A DNA stretch of 64,000 nt. It comes from Mytilus edulis (taxonomy: Eukaryota; Mollusca; Bivalvia; Mytilida; Mytilidae). The notes beneath the pieces were generated by a model. That model saw nothing but the letters and a program-made list of their open reading frames with translations, ran no database searches and was not told where the DNA came from. Position numbers and translations under genes: made by a program. Positions 22,011-34,616 of this stretch are shown here, one piece after another; within the stretch, counting starts at the first letter, position 1; the number at the start of each line of letters is the position of its first letter. The stretch covers positions 50,125,062-50,189,061 of the forward strand of contig NC_092346.1 of the NCBI RefSeq assembly GCF_963676685.1. Reading direction: 5' to 3'.

Positions 22011-25000
22011 TTAGAAAAGGATTTTTAATTCAGTTCATATCTCTGGTGGTAATAATGTATTCTTTTACATGAAATACCCCTATTAGCGCGTATGCACTCG
22101 TTCCAGCGCTCGGATAATACCCTGTTACTGATTCGTTCCCTATTCGCTTTTAATGCGCGGGTTATACGCTGCACCTTGAAATAAATCGTTTTTCAATTGT
22201 ACCCATGTCTCTGGTGGTAACAATGTGTTCTTAGAGATGAAATGACTCTATTAGCACGCATGTACCCGTTCCAGCGCTCGCTTTATACCCTGTTACCTAT
22301 TCGTTACCTATTCACTTATAATACGTTTGTTGTACGTTGCACCTTTCAGAAAAAGGATTTTCAATGGTGTCCGTGTCTCTGGTGGTAACAATGTGTTCTT
22401 AGAGATGAAATGATCCTATTAGCGCGTATGTACCCGTTCCAGCGCTCGATAAATACCCTGTTACCTATTCGTTACCTATTCACTTATAATACGTTTGTTG
22501 TACGTTGCACCTTTTAGAATAGGATTTTTAATTCAGTTCATATCTCTGGTGGTAATAATATGTTCTTTTAGATGAAATACCACTATTAGCGCGTATGTAC
22601 TCGTTCCAGCGCTCAGTTAATACCCTGCTACTTATTCGTTCCTTATTTGCTTTTAATGCACGAGGTATACGTTGCACCTTGAAATAAATCGTTTTTTTAA
22701 TTGTGTTCATGTCTCTGGTGGTAACAATGTGTTCTTAGAGATGAAATGACCCTATTAGAGCGCATGAACCCGTTCCAGCGCTCGCTTAATACCCTGTTAC
22801 CTATTCGTTACCTATTCACTTATAATACGTTTGTTGTATGTTGCACCTTTTAGAAAAGGATTTTTAATTGTCTCCATGTCTTTTGTGGTAACAATGTGTT
22901 CTTAGAGATGAAATTACCCTATTAGCGCGCATGTACCCGTTCCAGCGCTCGGTTAATACCCTGTTACCTATTCGTTACCTATTCGTTACCTATTCACTTA
23001 TAATACGTTTGTTGTACGTTGCACCTTTCAAAAAAGGATTTTCAATGGTGTCCGTGTCTCTGGTGGTAACAATGTGTTCTTAGAGATGAAATGATCCTAT
23101 TAGCGCGTATGTACCCGTTCCAGCGCTCGATAAATACCCTGTTACCTATTCGTTACCTATTCACTTATAATACGTTTGTTGTACGTTGCACCTTTTAGAA
23201 AAGGATTTTTAATTCAGTTCATATCTCTGGTGGTAATAATGTGTTCTTTTAGATGAAATACCACTATTAGCGCGTATGTACTCGTTCCAGCGCTCAGTTA
23301 ATACCCTGCTACTTATTCGTTCCTTATTTGCTTTTAATGCACGAGGTATACGTTGCACCTTGAAATAAATAATTTTTTTAATTGTGTTCATGTCTCTGGT
23401 GGTAACAATGTGTTCTTAGAGATGAAATGACCCTATTAGAGCGCATGAACCCGTTCCAGCGCTCGCTTAATACCCTGTTACCTATTCGTTACCTATTCAC
23501 TTATAATACGTTTGTTGTCTGTTGCACCTTTTAGAAAAGGATTTTTAATTGTCTCCATGTCTTTTGTGGTAACAATGTGTTCTTAGAGATGAAATTACCC
23601 TATTAGCGCGCATGTACCCGTTCCAGCGCTCGGTTAATACCCTGTTACCTATTCGTTACCTATTCGTTACCTATTCACTTATAATACGTTTGTTGTACGT
23701 TGCACCTTTCAAAAAAGGATTTTCAATGGTGTCCGTGTCTCTGGTGGTAACAATGTGTTCTTAGAGATGAAATGACCCTATAAGCGCATGTACCCGTTCC
23801 AGCGCTCGATAAATACCCTGTTACCTATTCGTTACCTATTCACTTATAATACGTTTGTTGTACGTTGCACCTTTTAGAAAAGGATTTTTAATTCAGTTCA
23901 TATCTCTGGTGGTAATAATGTGTTCTTTTAGATGAAATACCCCTATTAGCGCATATGTACTCGTTCCAGCGCTCAGTTAATACCCTGCTACTTATTCGTT
24001 CCTTATTTGCTTTTAATGCACGAGGTATACGTTGCACCTTGAAATAAATCGTTTTTTTAATTGTGTTCAGGTCTCTGGTGGTAACAATGTGTTCTTACAG
24101 ATGAAATGACCCTATTAGAGCGCATGAACCCGTTCCAGCTCTCGTTTAATACCCTGTTACTTTTTCGTTACCTATTCACTTATAATACGTTTGTTGTATG
24201 TTGCACCTTTTAGAAAAGGATTTTTAATTGTCTCCATGTCTTTTGTGGTAACAATGTGTTCTTAGAGATGAAATTACCCTATTAGCGCGCATGTACCCGT
24301 TCCAGCGCTCGGTTAATACCCTGTTACCTATTCGTTACCTATTCGTTACCTATTCACTTATAATACGTTTGTTGTACGTTGCACCTTTCAAAAAAGGATT
24401 TTCAATGGTGTCCGTGTCTCTGGTGGTAACAATGTGTTCTTAGAGATGAAATGACCCTATAAGCGCATGTACCCGTTCCAGCGCTCGATAAATACCCTGT
24501 TACCTATTCGTTACCTATTCACTTATAATACGTTTGTTGTACGTTGCACCTTTTAGAAAAGGATTTTTAATTCAGTTCATATCTCTGGTGGTAATAATGT
24601 GTTCTTTTAGATGAAATACCCCTATTAGCGCATATGTACTCGTTCCAGCGCTCAGTTAATACCCTGCTACTTATTCGTTCCTTATTTGCTTTTAATGCAC
24701 GAGGTATACGTTGCACCTTGAAATAAATCGTTTTTTTAATTGTGTTCAGGTCTCTGGTGGTAACAATGTGTTCTTACAGATGAAATGACCCTATTAGAGC
24801 GCATGAACCCGTTCCAGCTCTCGTTTAATACCCTGTTACTTTTTCGTTACCTATTCACTTATAATACGTTTGTTGTATGTTGCACCTTTTAGAAAAGGAT
24901 TTTTAATTGTCTCCATGTCTTTTGTGGTAACAATGTGTTCTTAGAGATGAAATTACCCTATTAGCGCGCATGTAACCGTTCCAGCGCTCGGTAAATACCC

Positions 25001-26108
25001 TGTTACCTTTTCGTTACCTATTCACTTGTAATACGTTTGTTGTACGTTGCACCTTTCAGAAAAGGATTTTCAATGGTGTCCGTGTCTCTGGTGGTAACAA
25101 TGTGTTCTTAGAGATGAAATGACCCTATTAGCGCGCATGTACCCGTTCCAGTGCTCGATAAATACCATGTTACCTATTCGTTACCTATTCACTTATAATA
25201 CCTTTGTTGTACGTTGCACCTTTTAGAAAAGGATTTTTAATTCAGTTCATATCTCTGGTGGTAATAATGTGTTCTTTTAGATGAAATACCCCTATTAGCG
25301 CGTATGTACTCGTTCCAGCGCTCAGTTAATACCCTGCTTCTTATTCGTTCCTTATTTGCTTTTAATGCACGAGGTATACGTTGCACCTTGAAATAAATCG
25401 TTTTTTAATTGTGTTCATGTCTCTGGTGGTAACAATGTGTTCTTAGAGATGAAATGACCCTATTAGAGCGCATGAACCCGTTCGAGCGCTCGTTTAATAC
25501 CCTATTACCTATTCGTTACCTATTCGTTACCTATTCACTTATAATACGTTTGTTGTATGTTGCACCTTTTAGAAACGGATTTTTAATTGTCTCCATGTCT
25601 CTTGTGGTAACAATATGTTCTTAGAGATGAAATTACCCTATTAGCGCGCATGTACCCGTTCCAGCGCTCGGTGAATACCCTGTTACCTATTCGTTACCTA
25701 TTCACTTATAATACTTTTGTTGTATGTTGCACCTTTTAGAAAAGGATTTTTAATTGTCTCTATGTCTCTGGTGGTAACAATGTGTTCTTAGAGATGAAAT
25801 GACCCTATTAGCGTGCATGTACCCGTTCCAGCGCTCGATAAATACCCTGTTACCTATTCGTTACCTATTCACTTATATTACGTTTGTTGTACGTTGCATC
25901 TTTTAGAAAAGGATTTTTAATTCAGTTCATATCTCTGGTGGTAATAATGTGTTCTTTTAGATGAAATACCCCTATTAGCGCATATGTACTCGTTCCAGCG
26001 CTCAGTTAATACCCTGCTTCTTATTCGTTCCTTATTTGCTTTGAATGCACGAGGTATACGTTGCACCTTGAAATAAATCGTTTTTTAATTGTGTTCATGT
26101 CTCTGGTG
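22011..26108 (+). repeat. Satellite array, type C with 680-bp higher-order repeat
   Basis: Same monomer family with a different tail: cttataatacgtttgttgta and aattcagttcatatctctgg. The latter marker occurs at about 22,028, 22,531, 23,211, 23,891, 24,570, 25,240 and 25,919, so four-monomer blocks of about 680 bp repeat. The array ends abruptly at about 26,108 where orientation flips. Confidence 0.93.
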
Positions 26109-29100
26109 GAACGGGTACATGAGCGCTAATATGGTAATTTCATCTCTAAGAACACATTGTTACCACCTGAGACATGGACATAATTGAAAATCCTTTTCTA
26201 ACAGTTGAAACGTATAAAAAAATGTATTATATGCGAATAGGTAACGAATAGGTAACGAATAGGTAACAGGGTATTAACCGAGCGCTGGAACGGGTACATG
26301 CGCGCTAATAGGGTAATTTCATCTCTAATAACACATTCTTACCACCAGAGACCTGAACACAATTAAAAAACGATTTATTTCAAGGTGCACCGTATACCCC
26401 GCGCATTAAAAGCGAATAGGTAACGAATAGGTAACAGGTTATTTACCGAGCGCTGGAACGGGTACATGCGCTCTAATGGGGTCATTTCATCTCTAAGAAC
26501 ACATTGTTACCGTCTGAGACCTGGACATAATTGAAAATCCTTTTCTAACAGGTGAAACGTATAAAAAAATGTATTATAAGCGAATAGGTAACGAATAGGT
26601 AACGAATAGGTAACAGGGTATTAACCGAGCGCTGGAACGGGTACATGCGCGCTAATAGGGTAATTTCATCTCTAAGAACACAGTGTTACCACCTGAGACA
26701 TGAACACAATTAAAACACGATTTATTTCAAGTTGCAGCGTATACCCCGCGCATTAAAAGCGAATAGGTAACGAATAGGTAACAGGTTATTTACCGAGCGC
26801 TGGAACGGGTACATGCGCTCTAATGGGGTCATTTCATCTCTAAGAACACATTGTTACCGTCTGAGACCTGGACATAATTGAAAATCCTTTTCTAACAGGT
26901 GAAACGTATAAAAAAAATGTATTATAAGCGAATAGGTAACGAATAGGTAACGAATAGGTAACAGGGTATTAACCGAGCGCTGGAACGGGTACATGCGCGC
27001 TAATAGGGTAATTTCATCTCTAAGAACACATTCTTACCACCAGAGACCTGAACACAATTAAAAAACGATTTATTTCAAGGTGCACCGTATACCCCGCGCA
27101 TTAAAAGCGAATAAGTAACGAATAGGTAACAGGTTACTTACCGAGCGCTGGAACGGGTTCATGCGCTCTAATGGGGTCATTTCATCTCTAAGAACACATT
27201 GTTACCACCAGACATGAACACAATTAAAACACGATTTATTTCAAGTTGCAGCGTATACCCCGCGCATTTAAAGCGAATAGGTAACGAATAGGTAACAGGT
27301 TATTTACCGAGCGCTGGAACGGGTACATGCGCTCTAATGGGGTCATTTCATCTCTAAGAACACATTGTTACCGTCTGAGACCTGGACATAATTGAAAATC
27401 CTTTTCTAACAGGTGAAACGTATAAAAAAATGTATTATAAGCGAATAGGTAACGAATAGGTAACAGGGTATTAACCGAGCGCTGGAACGGGTACATGCGC
27501 GCTAATAGGGTAATTTCATCTCTAAGAACACATTGTTACCACCAGACATGAACACAATTAAAAAACGATTTATTTCAAGGTGCACCGTATACCCCGCGCA
27601 TTAAAAGCGAATAGGTAACGAATAGGTAACAGGTTATTTACCGAGCACTGGAACGGGTACATGCGCTCTAATGGGGTCATTTCATCTCTAAGAACACATT
27701 GTTACCACCTGAGACATGGACATAAATGAAAATCCTTTTCTAACAGGTGAAACGTATAAAAAAAATGTATTATAAGCGAATAGGTAACGAATAGGTAACG
27801 AATAGGTAACAGGGTATTAACCGAGCGCTGGAACGGGTACATGCGCGCTAATAGGGTAATTTCATCTCTAAGAACACATTCTTACCACCAGAGACCTGAA
27901 CACAATTAAAAAACGATTTATTTCAAGGTGCACCGTATACCCCGCGCATTAAAAGCGAATAAGTAACGAATAGGTAACAGGTTATTTACCGAGCGCTGGA
28001 ACGGGTATATGCGCTCTAATGGGGTCATTTCATCTCTAAGAACACATTGTTACCACCAGACATGAACACAATTAAAACACGATTTATTTCAAGGTGCAGC
28101 GTATACCCCGCGCATTAAAAGCGAATAGGTAACGAATAGGTAACAGGTTATTTACCGAGCGCTGGAACGGGTACATGCGCTCTAATGGGGTCATTTCATC
28201 TCTAAGAACACATTGTTACCACCTGAGACATGGACATAATTGAAAATCCTTTTCTAACAGGTGAAACGTATAAAAAAATGTATTATAAGCGAATAGGTAA
28301 CGAATAGGTAACAGGGTATTAACCGAGCGCTGGAACGGGTACATGCGCGCTAATAGGGTCATTTCATCTCTAAGAACACATTCTTACCACCAGAGACCTG
28401 AACACAATTAAAAAACGATTTATTTCAAGGTGCACCGTATACCCCGCGCATTAAAAGCGAATAGGTAACAGGTTATTTACCGAGCGCTGGAACGGGTACA
28501 TGCGCTCTAATGGGGTCATTTCATCTCTAAGAACACATTGTTGCCACCTGAGACATGAACACAATTAAAACACGATTTATTTCAAGTTGCAGCGTATACC
28601 CCGCGCATTAAAAGCGAATAGGTAACGAATAGGTAACAAGATTATTTACCGAGCACTGGAACGGGTACATGAGCGCTAATAGGGTAATTTCATCTCTAAG
28701 AACACATTGTTACCACCTGAGACATGGACATAATTGAAAATCGTTTTCTAACAGGTGAAACGTATAAAATAATGTATTATAAGCGAATAGGTAACGAATA
28801 GGTAACGAATGGATAACAGGGTATTAACCGAGCGCTGGAACGGGTACATGCGCGCTAATAGGGTCATTTCATTTTTAAGAACACATTCTTACCACCAGAG
28901 ACCTGAACACAATTAAAAAACGATTTATTTCAAGGTGCACCGTATACCCCGCGCATTAAAAGCGAATAGGTAACGAATAGGTAACAGGTTATTTACCGAG
29001 CGCTGGAACGGGTACGTGCGCTCTAATGGGGTCATTTCATCTCTAAGAACACATTGTTACCGTCTGAGACCTGGACATAATTGAAAATCCTTTTCTAACA

Positions 29101-29856
29101 GGTGAAACGTATAAAAAAATGTATTATAAGCGAATAGGTAACGAATAGGTAACGAATAGGTAACAGGGTATTAACCGAGCGCTGGAACGGGTACATGCGC
29201 GCTAATAGGGTAATTTCATCTCTAAGAACACATTCTTACCACCAGAGACCTGAACACAATTAAAAAACGATTTATTTCAAGTTGCACCGTATACCCCGCG
29301 CATTAAAAGCGAATAAGTAACGAATAGGTAACAGGTTATTTACCGAGCGCTGGAACGTGTACATGCGCTCTAATGGGGTCATTTCATCTCTAAGAACACA
29401 TTGTTACCATCAGAGATATGAATTTAATTGAAAATCCTTTTCTAAAAGGTGCAACGTACAACAAACGTACTATAAGTGAATAGGTAACGAATAGGTAACG
29501 AATAGGTAACAGGGTATTAACCGATCGTTGGAACGAGTACATATGCGCTTATAGGGGTATTTCATCTATAAGAACACATTATTACCACCAGAGATATGAA
29601 CACAATTGGAAATCCTTTTCTAAAAGGTGCAACGTACAACAAACTTTTTAAAAGCGAATTAGTAACGAATATTTAACAGGGTATTATCCGACCGCTGGAA
29701 CGGATACAAATGCACTTATAGAGTTATATCACCTCTAAGAGCCCAAATCTTCCACCAGAGACAACAAAACAATTGAAAATCATGTTTTAAAAGGTGCAAC
29801 GTAAGATACACGTATTATAAGCGAATTATAAGCGAGTGATGGAACGAATTAAACAA
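26109..29856 (-). repeat. Inverted satellite array, types A and B
   Basis: About 22 monomers of the same family in reverse orientation (gaataggtaac, ccgagcgctggaacggg, ttcatctctaagaacac). Only A and B types occur; no type C block. The last monomers (29,400-29,856) are the mirror image of the diverged edge monomers at 16,341-16,870. Confidence 0.95.
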
Positions 29857-30657
29857 GGTAATAGCATGCTCCGAAACGATGTACACCCTGCTTACATGTT
29901 TAACTCTACCACATTATGTAAGTATGTGCCTGTCCCTAGACAAGAGCCTGAAATTAAGTAGTTATCGTTTGTTTTTGTGTTACATATTTCCGTTTATTTT
30001 TTTGTATATGAAATACGGCCGTCAGTTTTGTTGTTTGAATTGTATGAGGTTGTCATGTCTGGGCCTTTTATAGGTGACTACACGGTTTGGGCTATGCTCA
30101 TTGTTGAAGGCCGTACAGTGAACTATAGTTGATAATTTCTGTGTCATTTTGGTCTAATGTGGAGTGTTGTCTCATTGGTAATCATACCACATCTCCGTTT
30201 TTACGGCTAACACGGTGATTTCATCCCGTCGAACCAAGATCCATCTTCAAACATACGGACATAAAGCAGTTAAAAGGTAGAACGTATAAAAAACAAGTAA
30301 GGAACAAATGCGTATCGAACATGAAGTAAAAGGATCGGTTGAGCACAAACACATATAAATAGGTCATAAAAAGATCATTTTACCTCAACCAATTCAGAAC
30401 TATTACCATATGTAAGACTATTAACAACTAGATTTGTAATTGCTAGCAATAACGGAAGGCACCCCTTCCCCCTATTACCAGGTGAGCGACAGCCATTTTG
30501 ACAATTCCAAAGTCAAAGAGAGCATCTACAGATGTCTAGTAACATTTTTGCAAAGTTTCATTAAGTTTGAACATTTTGAATTTTTGATATTTTTGCTGTT
30601 TCCATGGTTACGGCGGCCATTTTGAAAATTTTAACTTCAAAATCCAACTCTGCCTAT
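29857..30657 (-). repeat. Right outer arm of the 15-kb palindrome
   Basis: Near-identical reverse complement of 15,534-16,340. Ends ccaactctgcctat; identity with the left arm stops at 30,657. Contains the inverted R2 copy at 30,050-30,197. Confidence 0.92.
30050..30197 (-). repeat. Dispersed repeat, family R2, copy 3 (inside right arm)
   Basis: Inverted twin of the copy at 15,995-16,150, with 'ggagtgttgtctcattgg' and 'catgtctgggccttttatag'. Confidence 0.75.
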
Positions 30658-31075
30658 GCCAGTTACCATTCCTGTAAAGTTTCATCCAGTTTGCGGAAAA
30701 TTCTTATTTTTTAAATTTTTGACCTTTTTGCATTGTTTCCATGGTAACAAGACCTATTTTGGAAATTCCAACTCCAATGTTGCTCATCATTACTGAGAAG
30801 TTTCATGAAGTTTTGAGCATTTTGAGAATTTTGAAAATTTTGGTGTAGTTTCCATGGCAACATAGTAGTTCCAATGATCGCCAAAATCATCCAACACCTG
30901 TATATAGTGGGCACCTACATTGTTTTAAAATATGATGATTCTGAGTTGAAGCATATCCAAACAGTTCACCAAAAACCAAAAACTCATTTTTTTCACAATT
31001 GTGCCGTTTCCATGGTAACGGCAGCCATATTAAACTATTCCATGCCATAATTAAAAAGGGGGAAGGATATTAAAA
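30658..31075. repeat. Degenerate repeats around tttccatggtaac
   Basis: The word gtttccatgg followed by taac or caac recurs at about 30,598, 30,735, 30,849 and 31,008, each near ttttgaaaattt and aagtttcat. This is a loose tandem of roughly 115-160 bp. The first copy lies in the palindrome arm, so the arm was probably once part of this array. Confidence 0.6.
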
Positions 31076-31079
31076 ATCA

Positions 31080-31332
31080 AATAAGTAACGAATAGGTAAC
31101 GAATAGGGAATAGGGAATAGGTAACGAATAGGTAACGAATAGGGAATAGGGAATAGGTAACGAATAGGCAACGAATAGGGAATAGGGAATAGGTAACGAA
31201 TAGGTAACGAATAGGGAATAGGGAATAGGTAACGAATAGGTAACGAATAGGGAATAGGGAATAGGTAACGAATAGGCAACGAATAGGGAATAGGGAATAG
31301 GTAACGAATAGGGAATAGGGAATAGGTAACCA
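31080..31332 (+). repeat. 36-bp minisatellite built from the satellite's 11-bp word
   Basis: About seven units, each two copies of taacgaatagg followed by two copies of gaatagg. The word gaataggtaac is the reverse complement of gttacctattc, the internal repeat of the satellite monomers. The block lies 0.4 kb outside the palindrome arm. Overlapping minus-strand frames of Pro/Tyr/Leu/Phe/Arg repeats come from it and are not genes. Confidence 0.93.
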
Positions 31333-31367
31333 ACTTGACGCCCATTTTACCAACTTGACGCCCATGA

Positions 31368-34166
31368 TATATTGGATAAAATTAATATGTGTATAGATAA
31401 TATACAATGTTCTAAAGGGAGACAATTTGAGGTTGATAAATTATATAATAACTTTGTGGAAATTCTTCACTCTGAAATGAATGATAAATTAGAAACTAAG
31501 GTCAAAGTTCTGAACAGTACAAGCAATCGAAAAAGACGAATAAAGAAACCATGGTGGAATGACAAACTAACAAATAAATGGAACATTGTTTGCACGGCAG
31601 AAAGAGACTATGTAACTTGTAAACAGGGTAGCTTAAAACAACAATTACGCAAAGACTTTGTTGATAAACGCAAAGACTTTGACAAGCTTACACAAAAATA
31701 TAAACGTCAGTACTGGTACCGCTGCCAGGAAGAGCTGGTTAATTTTAGTGACAATGATACTAATCAGTTTTGGCGTAGAATTGGTCAAATTGGTATTGGT
31801 AACGAGAGACAGATGCGTATTCCGAATGAAGTTACTTTGGATGATGGAACTATATCTAACAATTTAGAAACTGTTTTAAATAAATGGAAAAGTAGTTTTC
31901 ATAGTTTATTAAACCCAAATGTAGATGCAACAGATTATAATAAGGTTGAAAATTGTATTCTAAAAGAAAATATTATTTGTATTGATTTAGATAAGGAAAT
32001 TACTATTGATGAGGTTCATAAAGTTGCATTAGTGCAGGAATTGACCTTATTCAAGCTGAATTTTGTAAAAATATCTCTATTATTTCTATTTTACATAAAT
32101 TATTTAACTTATGTTTCAGTTCTGGTAATGTACCAAATATATGGAATAAGGGAATTATAACCCCAATACCAAAATGTTCTACATCAGATCCTAGAGACCC
32201 CTTATCTTATAGGGGCATAACTCTAGCCCCATTCACATACAAGATGTATTGTAGTATTTTAAATGAAAGATTAGTCAAATGGTTAGATGAAAGGGAAATA
32301 ATTAACGACGAGCAAAACGGTTTTATGAAAGGCAAAAGTACAATTGATCATATAAGCACTATAACATCAATAATAGAAACCAGGAAAAAGTGTAAATTGT
32401 CAACATATGTAGCTTTTATAGACTTTAAGAAAGCATATGACTCAATTAATAGAGTTTTTTTGTTTAACAAACTGGAAAATTTAGGTATTAGTTCAAAATT
32501 TATGTATTCTTTAAAAGCTTTATACTCTAATGTAGAATGTAGTGTACGTATTAATTGTAATATGACTGAATGGTTTAATGTTGATTCTGGATTGAAACAA
32601 GGTTGTGTTTTATCATCTATAATGTTTAATATATATATAAATAATTTGGTTGAGGATATTAATGCTTTGAATATTGGTATTAACATAGATGAAGAAAAAT
32701 TAGCTATATTGTTATATGCTGATGATGTTATTTTAATGGCAGAGAATGAAGAAGATTTGCAAAAAATGTTGAATGTGCTTAATACATGGTGTCTCAACAA
32801 TGAGCTGAGAGTTAATATAAATAAATCTAAGATCATGCATTTTAGAAATCCAGCTGTTTTACAAACTAATGTACTTTTTCTATTGGTGGTAATGGTTTGG
32901 AATGTGTAACAAGTTACCAATATTTAGGCTTATTACTGACTGAATTTTTAGATTATCAGTTAATGGCTAAGGCAGTAGCGAAGTCAGCCAGTAGAGCATT
33001 AGGATTATTAATTGTAAAGAGTAAAACGCATGGTGGTTTCCAGCACAAATTTTTTTCAAAGATGTATGATACAATGGTATGGTCAGTTATTAGTTATGGT
33101 GCAGGTATTTGGGGAACCAGAGACTTTTCCTGCATAAATGCAGTCCAAAACAGGGCCGTGAGATTTTTCATGGGGGTTGGCAAATACACTCCAAATGATG
33201 CCATAGCAGGTGATATGGGCTGGAAACCTCCATGCGTTAAACAATGGTCAAGTGTCTTGAGACATTGGGCTAGGTGTTCCATAATGGACCCACACAGGAT
33301 AAATTTTAAAATTTTTAAGTGGTCTATACGAAAGTGTAATACTAGAATTAAAAACTGGAGTTTTAGAGTTATAGAAATGTTAAAATTGTATAATTATGAG
33401 CAATATTGTAATTTTGAATTAAATGTATTGAACAAAAATTGTATTAAACAAATTGAAGAAGATGTATTTGATAATTTTATATCAAATTGGTGTACAAGAG
33501 TTGCTGCATATGCAGAGGGAAGTAAATTGAGGACTTACAAATTGTTTAAAAATAACTATTGTACTGAAAATTATTTGCAAAATATTTTGTCATTAAAAAA
33601 CAGAAGTTCATTTGCTAAATTTAGATGTGGGGTAGCTCCACTAAAAATAGAAACTGGAAGATATGAAAGGAAAGAAGTCCACGAGAGGACATGTTTCAAC
33701 TGTAGCTCTATTGTTGAAGATGAACTACATGTCATTTTAAAATGCCCATTGTATGTGGATCTAAGACAAATCATGATACATGAAGCGATACATTTTAATG
33801 AACATTTTAACCTTTTATCAGATAATGAAAAATTTATATTTTTATTTAGTAATGGCAATGTTGCTGCTATAGTTGCCAAAACCTGCAACAATATTTTATT
33901 AAGAAGAAATAGTATTTTATTTCACTAGTTCTTAATGAAACAAATGTTTTACTATCTTTTAGTAAAAATGTATATTGTGAATTTTAATTATAAATTGTAA
34001 AAATATGTTTATATGTATATAATACAATGTATATCTTAAAAGTCTCTCATAAATCTTTTTAAGATTGGTACATGCAATGCAAATGTTTTAATGTTTTAAA
34101 TCTATGTATGTGAATCTCATTTTATGTTTGTATGTGGTGAGACTATAATAAAATATTGAATCTGAA
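31368..34166 (+). mobile_element. 5'-truncated non-LTR (LINE) retrotransposon
   Basis: A plus-strand LINE lacking its endonuclease and 5' end. It carries a reverse transcriptase, a C-terminal zinc-binding motif and a 3' untranslated region of about 240 bp. It ends with an AATAAA-like signal and the short repeat tgaatctgaatctg, typical of LINE tails. No clean target duplication was found. Clade not assigned. Confidence 0.85.
31372..33928 (+). pseudogene. LINE reverse transcriptase, broken by two frameshifts
   Basis: Three reading segments, 31,372-32,030, about 32,035-32,890 and 32,897-33,928, lie in different frames, so at least two frameshifts (near 32,030 and 32,890) disable it. The first holds the linker motif KKPWWND and an FWRRIGQIG element. 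The second holds RT motif A (FIDFKKAYDSIN), motif B (GLKQGCVLSS) and the catalytic YADDV. The third holds the thumb and a C-terminal CxxC...HxxxxC zinc motif (CFNCSS, HVILKC). Frames stay open for long stretches, so decay is fairly recent. Confidence 0.85.
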
Positions 34167-34169
34167 TCT

Positions 34170-34395
34170 GCAAATGAGACAATTATATCTACCAAAGTTT
34201 AAATGAAGTTGCTGTAGGCAATTATATACAACAATACGGTCTTCGACAATGAGAAAACGCAATCCCTATATAGTACGTCTGCTATAACCCCCCCCCCCCC
34301 CCCCCAACATGAAAAATATGAAACAATTCAATTGATACAATTTACGGCCTAGTTTATAACAAAGTAATTTACGAAAAACAAATATCAGACATGAA
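34170..34395 (+). repeat. Dispersed repeat, family R2, copy 4, with C run
   Basis: Diverged copy with 'gtagg-caattatat', 'ggtcttcgacaatgag' and 'caattcaattg', interrupted by a run of about 18 C at 34,288-34,305. Confidence 0.55.
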
Positions 34396-34616
34396 CCAAC
34401 TGGTTAACGGATTTTTATAAATTCGCGTTAGCTGTATGGTGTTCCATTGCATGTTTAATGTGGTACGGTCATAGGGTGTCCTCAATTATATATATATCCT
34501 GGTAAATTAATAAGAGTGCTCTATTACGTAAGACTCACTTTAAAAGATAGAAAAATATGTATTTATAATAAAAGCATTGTACTAGATGCAAACCAGATGC
34601 TCCACAGGGCGCAGCT

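Noticed and set aside
22528..23391. Two nearly identical 60-residue frames 681 bp apart
   Set aside because: They are the 680-bp higher-order satellite unit read on the minus strand.
16341..29856. CRISPR-like spaced repeats
   Set aside because: There are no unique spacers between repeats; the ~168-bp units are contiguous and eukaryotic satellite in character.
31051..31425. Minus-strand frames with repeated YSLFPIRY-type peptide
   Set aside because: They read through the 36-bp minisatellite in two frames at once; no start context or splice sites.
32348..32920. 190-residue minus-strand frame
   Set aside because: It is the antisense of the LINE reverse transcriptase, whose plus-strand motifs are clear.
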